Source: Pseudomonadota bacterium (lineage in GTDB: Bacteria > Pseudomonadota > Gammaproteobacteria > Steroidobacterales > Steroidobacteraceae). Taken from it: a DNA stretch of 6,333 bases. The stretch covers positions 1 to 6,333 of the forward strand of contig JAKAFQ010000262.1 of the NCBI GenBank assembly GCA_021817875.1, in the 5' to 3' direction. The position numbers and the translations under genes are program-made. The notes under the pieces were generated by a model. It was given only the letters and a program-made list of their open reading frames with translations. It made no database searches and was not told the DNA's origin. Every line of letters starts with the position of its first letter. The first letter of the stretch is position 1. Positions 1-6,333 of the stretch are shown here, in pieces.

Positions 1-905
<905 letters not shown>

Positions 906-936
906 AAGATTTTGAGAATCATCAAAAAGAGTGGAT

Positions 937-969
937 CCAAAATGGCCCAACTACTGCTGGACATTTTGG
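937..969 (-). other. Stem-loop in the 16S leader
   Basis: Read on the minus strand, CCAAAATG (969-962) and CATTTTGG (944-937) form a perfect 8 bp stem that closes a 17 nt loop. Two further G-C pairs are possible inside (960/946, 959/947). It lies 32 nt upstream of the estimated mature 16S 5' end, in the part of the precursor that is removed during processing. Leader hairpins in this position are known in E. coli rrn operons. A role in 16S folding or in presenting the RNase III site is inference. The partner strand of the long processing stem would lie beyond the window, so that stem cannot be tested here. Confidence 0.5.
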
Positions 970-1002
970 TCACTCGGTCTTAGCGCCAAAGGCTCTTTGA
1001 CA

Positions 1003-1016
1003 CGAGTCCCCACACA
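1003..1016 (-). promoter_or_regulatory. boxC-like element of the rRNA leader
   Basis: The minus strand reads TGTGTGGGGACTCG here, one base different from the E. coli rRNA leader boxC segment TGTGTGGGCACTCG. Spacing from boxA is also close to the E. coli arrangement. boxC is part of the conserved Nus-factor-associated leader module that helps rRNA antitermination and early 16S assembly. A small 5 bp hairpin (CAAAG/CTTTG, 999-987) follows directly. Confidence 0.65.
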
Positions 1017-1031
1017 AATTACCTGCCAAAC

Positions 1032-1042
1032 TTTTAAAGAGC
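1032..1042 (-). promoter_or_regulatory. boxA antitermination site of the rRNA leader
   Basis: The minus strand reads GCTCTTTAAAA, one base different from the E. coli boxA core GCTCTTTAACA. In the nascent RNA, boxA binds NusB-NusE(S10) and seeds the antitermination complex that protects the long untranslated rRNA transcript from Rho. It sits downstream of both promoters and about 130 nt before the 16S 5' end, so transcripts from either promoter carry it. The boxC-like element that follows supports the call. Confidence 0.8.
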
Positions 1043-1068
1043 TCCCGCGCGGCTGTGCGCCCGGGGGT

Positions 1069-1112
1069 TTCGAGTACCGCCGCCACGCTTCAGGTGGCGC
1101 CTCGTTCTCGAA
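1069..1112 (-). other. boxB-position hairpin in the rRNA leader
   Basis: Read on the minus strand, an inner stem CGCCAC (1099-1094) / GTGGCG (1086-1081) with a 7 nt loop is enclosed by a second perfect inverted repeat, TTCGAG (1112-1107) / CTCGAA (1074-1069), with an internal loop between them. The structure begins only a few bases after the predicted P2 start and ends about 27 nt before boxA, which is where boxB hairpins lie in the E. coli leader. The sequence is not recognisably conserved, so the assignment rests on position and pairing. Confidence 0.5.
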
Positions 1113-1121
1113 GGGGCGGGC

Positions 1122-1149
1122 AGTATATCCATCGTTTCACGCCCGTCAA
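1122..1149 (-). promoter_or_regulatory. rRNA operon promoter P2 (proximal)
   Basis: Read on the minus strand: -35 TTGACG (1149-1144), 16 bp spacer, -10 TATACT (1127-1122), then a GC-only discriminator GCCCGCCCC. The predicted start is near 1115. The 16 bp spacer and GC-rich discriminator are features of stringently controlled (ppGpp/DksA-sensitive) stable-RNA promoters in proteobacteria. The start site and the regulation are inference. Bases just upstream (GCTGAAAATGAGG) are moderately A/T-rich. Confidence 0.8.
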
Positions 1150-1224
1150 CCTCATTTTCAGCCGATCCGTCGGTCTGTCCCGACCGCCGCTGGCGCGTTG
1201 CGCCCGTGGCGTCGAGGGGCGCGC

Positions 1225-1252
1225 AGTATAGCCCTGATTGAGGCCTTGTCAA
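1225..1252 (-). promoter_or_regulatory. rRNA operon promoter P1 (distal)
   Basis: Read on the minus strand: perfect -35 TTGACA (1252-1247), 16 bp spacer, -10 TATACT (1230-1225), discriminator GCGCGCCCC. The predicted start is near 1217. The layout resembles E. coli rrn P1 promoters, including the short spacer and the GCGC discriminator linked to growth-rate and ppGpp control. Upstream of the -35, roughly 1253-1274, is richer in A/T than its surroundings and is a plausible UP element for the RNA polymerase alpha subunit. P1 and P2 -10 elements are 103 bp apart and nearly identical through the discriminator. Confidence 0.85.
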
Positions 1253-1428
1253 CGAATTGAAATCGTTTCGTGAGAGGCCCTGACGGACGACGCTCGCCAG
1301 TCCCGCGAGGCCTTGTGGGCTGCGGGCATGTATTGCGCACTAACCCTAATGTCGTCAATGAGTTGCGCGCACGCCAAGGCAGCAGACGGCAGGTTGGGCG
1401 ACGCGGGCGGCCCGGGTCGGACGGCGTG
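1253..1428. other. Spacer between tyrS 3' hairpin and rRNA promoter P1
   Basis: No gene is visible here on either strand: short open frames lack a plausible ribosome-binding site or family motifs, and no tRNA cloverleaf is apparent. By position it should hold the upstream activating region of the rRNA operon, including possible Fis sites, but Fis sites are too degenerate to place by eye. The A/T-richer block at 1253-1274 is the best UP-element candidate. A lone TTGACG at 1358-1353 (minus) has no convincing -10 partner. Confidence 0.5.
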
Positions 1429-1454
1429 CCGCCGGGGTCATTCGGGGCCGGCGG
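1429..1454 (-). terminator. Possible weak terminator/3' hairpin after tyrS
   Basis: Read on the minus strand, CCGCCGG (1454-1448) and CCGGCGG (1435-1429) form a perfect 7 bp G-C stem with a 12 nt loop, starting 19 nt after the tyrS stop. No U-tract follows (the next bases are CACGCCGTCC), so it does not meet the standard for an intrinsic terminator. It may instead stabilise the tyrS mRNA 3' end, or termination may depend on Rho. Confidence 0.3.
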
Positions 1455-1473
1455 GACGGGGGAGCCGCGCCAC

Positions 1474-2691
1474 TCAGCGAACGAGCTCCAGCTTTATCCG
1501 GGCAAAGCGCCGTGAACCGACCTGCAGCACGTGGTCGGAGCCTGCCTTGAGGACCAGTGCCCGGTCGGTCACCCGCTCACCGTCGATCCGCACGGCGCCC
1601 TCGGCGATCTTGCGGGTGGCCTCGGACGTGCTGGCGACCAGGCCGCAGGCCTTCAAGAGGTTGGGCAGCCGCATGCCGGACTCCTCGACCGACAACAGAC
1701 GCGCCGGCAGATCCGTCGGCACCGCGCGCTCGCTGACACGGGCGAGCCACCCCTGGCGCGCCTGCGCGGCGGCCTCGGCGCCGTGAAACCGGCGGGTCAG
1801 CTCGTCGGCGAGCTCGAGCTTGACGTCACGCGGATTACGGCCGGCGCCGACCGAGTGCCTGAGCGCGGCGATTTCCGTCAACGGGCGGAAAGACAACAGT
1901 TCGTAATAGCGCCACATCAGCTCGTCCGAGATCGACATGACCTTGCCGAACATCGCGTCTGCGGGCTCGGCGATCCCGATGTAGTTGCCCAACGACTTCG
2001 ACATCTTGTTGACGCCATCGGTGCCTTCCAGAAGCGGCATGGTCAGCACGACCTGCGGTTCCTGACCGTAGGCCGTCTGCAGCTGGCGCCCGACCAGGAG
2101 GTTGAACTTCTGGTCGGTTCCGCCGAGCTCGACGTCGGCCTGCAGCGCCACCGAGTCGTAGCCCTGTGCGAGCGGATAGAGAAACTCGTGGATGGCGATC
2201 GGCTGGCCACTTCTGTAGCGTGTGGAGAAGTCGTCGCGCTCGAGCATGCGCGCCACGGTGTAGTGCGCCGCGAGGCGCACGAAGTCGGCCGCCCCCATGG
2301 CGGACAGCCATCTGGAGTTGAAATCGACCCGCGTGCGCTCGGGATCGAGGATCTTGAACACCTGGCGCTCGTAGGTGCGCGCGTTCGACTGCACTTCCTC
2401 CGGAGTGAGCGGCGGACGGGTCTGGTTGCGCCCGGTGGGATCACCGATGAGCCCGGTGAAATCGCCGATCAGGAAGATGACTTCATGACCGAACTGCTGG
2501 AACTGGCGCATCTTGTTGAGCAGCACCGTGTGCCCGAGGTGCAGATCCGGCGCCGTCGGATCGAACCCCGCCTTGACGCGCAGCGGCACGCCGCGCGCCA
2601 GCTTGCGGGCGAGATCCGCGGTAAGCAGCACTTCGTGGGCGCCGCGTTCGAGCTCGGACAGCTGATCGGCCGGTGGATCGATGGTGGACAT
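1474..2691 (-). CDS. tyrS: Tyrosyl-tRNA synthetase (TyrZ-like clade)
   Basis: Cytoplasmic class I aminoacyl-tRNA synthetase that activates tyrosine with ATP and charges tRNA-Tyr. With this start it has 405 residues, close to the roughly 400 of the Pseudomonas/Haemophilus-type enzymes. The Rossmann catalytic domain has the HIGH signature as HLGH (51-54) within [13 protein letters not shown]. The tyrosine pocket segment [17 protein letters not shown] is at 178-194 and the class I KMSKS loop at 229-233. An S4-type RNA-binding domain fills about the last 65 residues. [13 protein letters not shown] and the intact KMSKS place it with the TyrZ-like clade rather than the E. coli TyrS type. An in-frame ATG at 2760 would add 23 residues, but those lie before the conserved N-terminus, use weaker codons, and overlap a candidate -10 (2743-2738). 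A purine tract GGAGAG (2710-2705) lies 13 nt before the chosen ATG, longer than ideal. The gene is divergent from ppk and co-oriented with the rRNA operon downstream. Confidence 0.97.
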   Translation of the reverse strand: MSTIDPPADQLSELERGAHEVLLTADLARKLARGVPLRVKAGFDPTAPDLHLGHTVLLNKMRQFQQFGHEVIFLIGDFTGLIGDPTGRNQTRPPLTPEEVQSNARTYERQVFKILDPERTRVDFNSRWLSAMGAADFVRLAAHYTVARMLERDDFSTRYRSGQPIAIHEFLYPLAQGYDSVALQADVELGGTDQKFNLLVGRQLQTAYGQEPQVVLTMPLLEGTDGVNKMSKSLGNYIGIAEPADAMFGKVMSISDELMWRYYELLSFRPLTEIAALRHSVGAGRNPRDVKLELADELTRRFHGAEAAAQARQGWLARVSERAVPTDLPARLLSVEESGMRLPNLLKACGLVASTSEATRKIAEGAVRIDGERVTDRALVLKAGSDHVLQVGSRRFARIKLELVR

Positions 2692-2737
2692 GGCTTGAAC
2701 GATTCTCTCCGGTTCAGGCGGTTTGCGCTGCTTCCGG

Positions 2738-2743
2738 AGTGTA
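2738..2743 (-). promoter_or_regulatory. Candidate -10 of the tyrS promoter
   Basis: The minus strand reads TACACT, a good sigma70-type -10. It would start transcription near 2731 and leave a leader of about 40 nt before the tyrS ATG at 2691. The -35 region 17 bp upstream (TTCCGG, 2766-2761) is poor, so this is a weak call. If correct, it rules out the longer tyrS start at 2760. I see no T-box-like leader: there is too little room. Confidence 0.35.
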
Positions 2744-2836
2744 GCGAAGCCATGGCTCATCCGGAATCGCGCCGCGAGCGCGCACGAGCGGCGGTCCTGC
2801 CCCCCCGGCTTTCACGGCCAGACATGCATTCGTCAC

Positions 2837-2842
2837 CATACT
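2837..2842 (+). promoter_or_regulatory. Candidate -10 of the ppk promoter
   Basis: CATACT lies in the only A/T-rich patch of the divergent intergenic region (about 2824-2858). It would place the start near 2849, only about 11 nt before the ppk ATG at 2860. No good -35 stands at the right distance: TTCACG (2811-2816) is 20 bp away. I see no convincing Pho box. The call rests on base composition and the -10 alone. Confidence 0.3.
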
Positions 2843-2859
2843 CTGGTTTACTTGCGACG

Positions 2860-4997
<2,138 letters not shown>

Positions 4998-5001
<4 letters not shown>

Positions 5002-6333
5002 CCGGCCACGGTCAGCCGCACGCCCGCTGCGCGCAGGTAGTCCACCTCCTGCTGCAGGTCCGCGAGGGTGAGCGGATGCTCTTTGAGCCAGCGCGCAGGA
5101 AATGCCAGCGTCAGCTCCCGGCCCCGCACCGACAGCCTGATCCGCGGCAGCGCATCGCGCCCGCGGCCGCGATGCAGCAGCACCGCCAGGCGCAGCAGCA
5201 CGATCAGCCACAGCGCCTGGCGGTTCCAGGGGGGCGCCAGGCCGGCCAGGCTCTCGCGCGAGAGCTTGCGACGCTGGCCACCGACCACGCGGGCGAGCAG
5301 CTGCTGCTCGTCGCGCGAGAAGCCCGGCATGTCGGCGTTCTCGAGCAGGTAGGCTCCGTGACGGTGGTAGCCGCTGTGCGCGACATCCAGTCCGACCTCA
5401 TGCAGCCGTGCCGCCCATTTCAACAGCAGATCCGCCGCCGGCTCCCCCCGCGGTCTCCAGGACGCCCGGGCATCTCTCAGAAACCTCAGCGCGGTCGCCT
5501 CCACCCGCCCAGCCTGGTCCCCGTCGACGTGATAACGCAGTTGCATGCTGCGCACGGTACGCTCGCGCGCATCCTCGTCGGTGAACCTGCCGACCATGTC
5601 ATACAGCAGACCCTCACGCAGGGCGCCTTCGGCGATACGCATCTGCCTCGGACGCAGCACCGCGAAGATCTCCGCGAGGATCGCCAGCCCGCCCGGGAAC
5701 ACCGGCCGGCGGTCCTCGGTGATGGCCGCAAATCGCAGGTTCCGCACGTGCCCGGCGCTCACCACGGCCTCCAGCAGGCGCTTCACCCCGGCGGGTGTGA
5801 TCACGGTCGCCCGGGGGTTGAGCTCGCGGATGGCCTCAGCGATCGCGCGGACCGTCCCCGAGCTGCCGGCACAGTGCTTCCAGCCGCGCCGCAGGAAGGC
5901 GTCCTGCACCGGCGCGAGCTGCGAGCGGGCCGCCACGCGTGCCGCGCCCATGCGCTTGGCGGAGATCTTGCCGTCCGCGAAGAACCGCTCGCTCAGCATC
6001 ACGCAGCCCAGCCGCACGCTCTCCAGCTCGAGCGGGATCAGGCCCTCGCCGACGATGAGCTCGGTGCTTCCGCCCCCGATGTCGATCACCAGACGGCGCC
6101 CGGGTTCGCGCGGCAGATGGTGCGCCACCCCACCATAGATCAGCCGCGCCTCCTCCCGGCCGGAGATGATTTCAATGGGGTGGCCCAGTGCCATCCGCGC
6201 CCGTTCCAGGAAGGACTGCTTGCGGTGCGCAAAGCGCAGTGCACTGGTGCCGACCGCGCGCACGCTCCCGGCGCGCATCGCGCGCAGCCGTTGTCCGAAC
6301 CGCTGCAGGCAGGCGATCGCCCGGGCCGCCACC
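4998..6333 (-). CDS. ppx: Exopolyphosphatase (Ppx/GppA family), 5' end outside window
   Basis: Enzyme that releases terminal phosphate from polyphosphate, the degradative partner of PPK1. Only the C-terminal ~444 residues are in view. Compared with E. coli PPX (513 residues) about 60 N-terminal residues are missing, including the first phosphate-binding loop. The GTG at the right edge is an internal codon, not a start. Numbering from that codon, the actin-like ASKHA fold shows GTSALR (28-33), SGREEARLIY (57-66) with Glu61 matching catalytic Glu121 of E. coli, and DIGGGSTE (84-91) with Asp84 and Glu91 matching Asp143 and Glu150. GSSGTVRAI and GALREGLLYDM follow. The C-terminal region carries the HD-like motif LHEVGLDVAHSGYHRH, typical of the longer PPX proteins. 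GppA (pppGpp phosphatase) is a paralog, but the match along the length and the position next to ppk favour PPX. No frameshift or internal stop is visible. Confidence 0.95.

Noticed and set aside
1280..1304. Loose dyad in GACGGACGACGCTCGCCAGTC
   Set aside because: Only about six of eight arm positions pair, as expected by chance in GC-rich DNA; no known operator is recognised.
931..1358. Short open frames on both strands over the rRNA leader and promoters
   Set aside because: They overlap well-supported promoter, boxA and boxC elements, and the translations are R/G/P-rich with no recognisable domain.
1330..1358. Possible third rRNA promoter (TTGACG at 1358-1353, minus)
   Set aside because: The -10 candidates at 16-18 bp (GCAATA, CAATAC, AATACA) are poor and no GC discriminator comparable to P1/P2 follows.

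Overview
The window is high in G+C and looks chromosomal, from a gammaproteobacterium. The partial 16S rRNA, the E. coli-like rRNA leader (boxA and boxC elements) and the Pseudomonas/Haemophilus-type TyrRS support this. The 16S part could be placed more exactly by a database search, which I could not run; I do not name a genus.

Layout. Positions 1-905 (minus strand) hold the 5' ~60% of a 16S rRNA gene, cut by the left window edge. Positions 906-1252 (minus) hold its leader and two tandem sigma70-type rRNA promoters. Positions 1253-1473 separate the promoters from tyrS and contain only a GC-rich hairpin and an A/T-richer patch upstream of P1. Positions 1474-2691 (minus) encode tyrosyl-tRNA synthetase. 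Positions 2692-2859 are the divergent tyrS/ppk intergenic region. Positions 2860-5001 (plus) encode polyphosphate kinase 1. Positions 4998-6333 (minus) encode exopolyphosphatase, which lacks about 60 N-terminal residues because it runs off the right edge.

How the genes relate. tyrS reads in the same direction as the rRNA operon and sits just upstream of it, an arrangement I recall from Pseudomonas tyrZ followed by 16S. ppk and ppx form the synthesis/degradation pair of the polyphosphate cycle. They converge tail to tail, and their stop codons share a single TTAA palindrome inside a short GC-rich inverted repeat.

I see no mobile element, CRISPR array, tRNA, toxin-antitoxin or defence cassette, and nothing that looks like an undescribed system. 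The points worth a second look are architectural: the shared ppk/ppx stop, the near-duplicate rRNA promoters, the weak punctuation between tyrS and the rRNA promoters, and a long spurious open frame antisense to tyrS that runs in frame into ppk and could cause a wrong start call.
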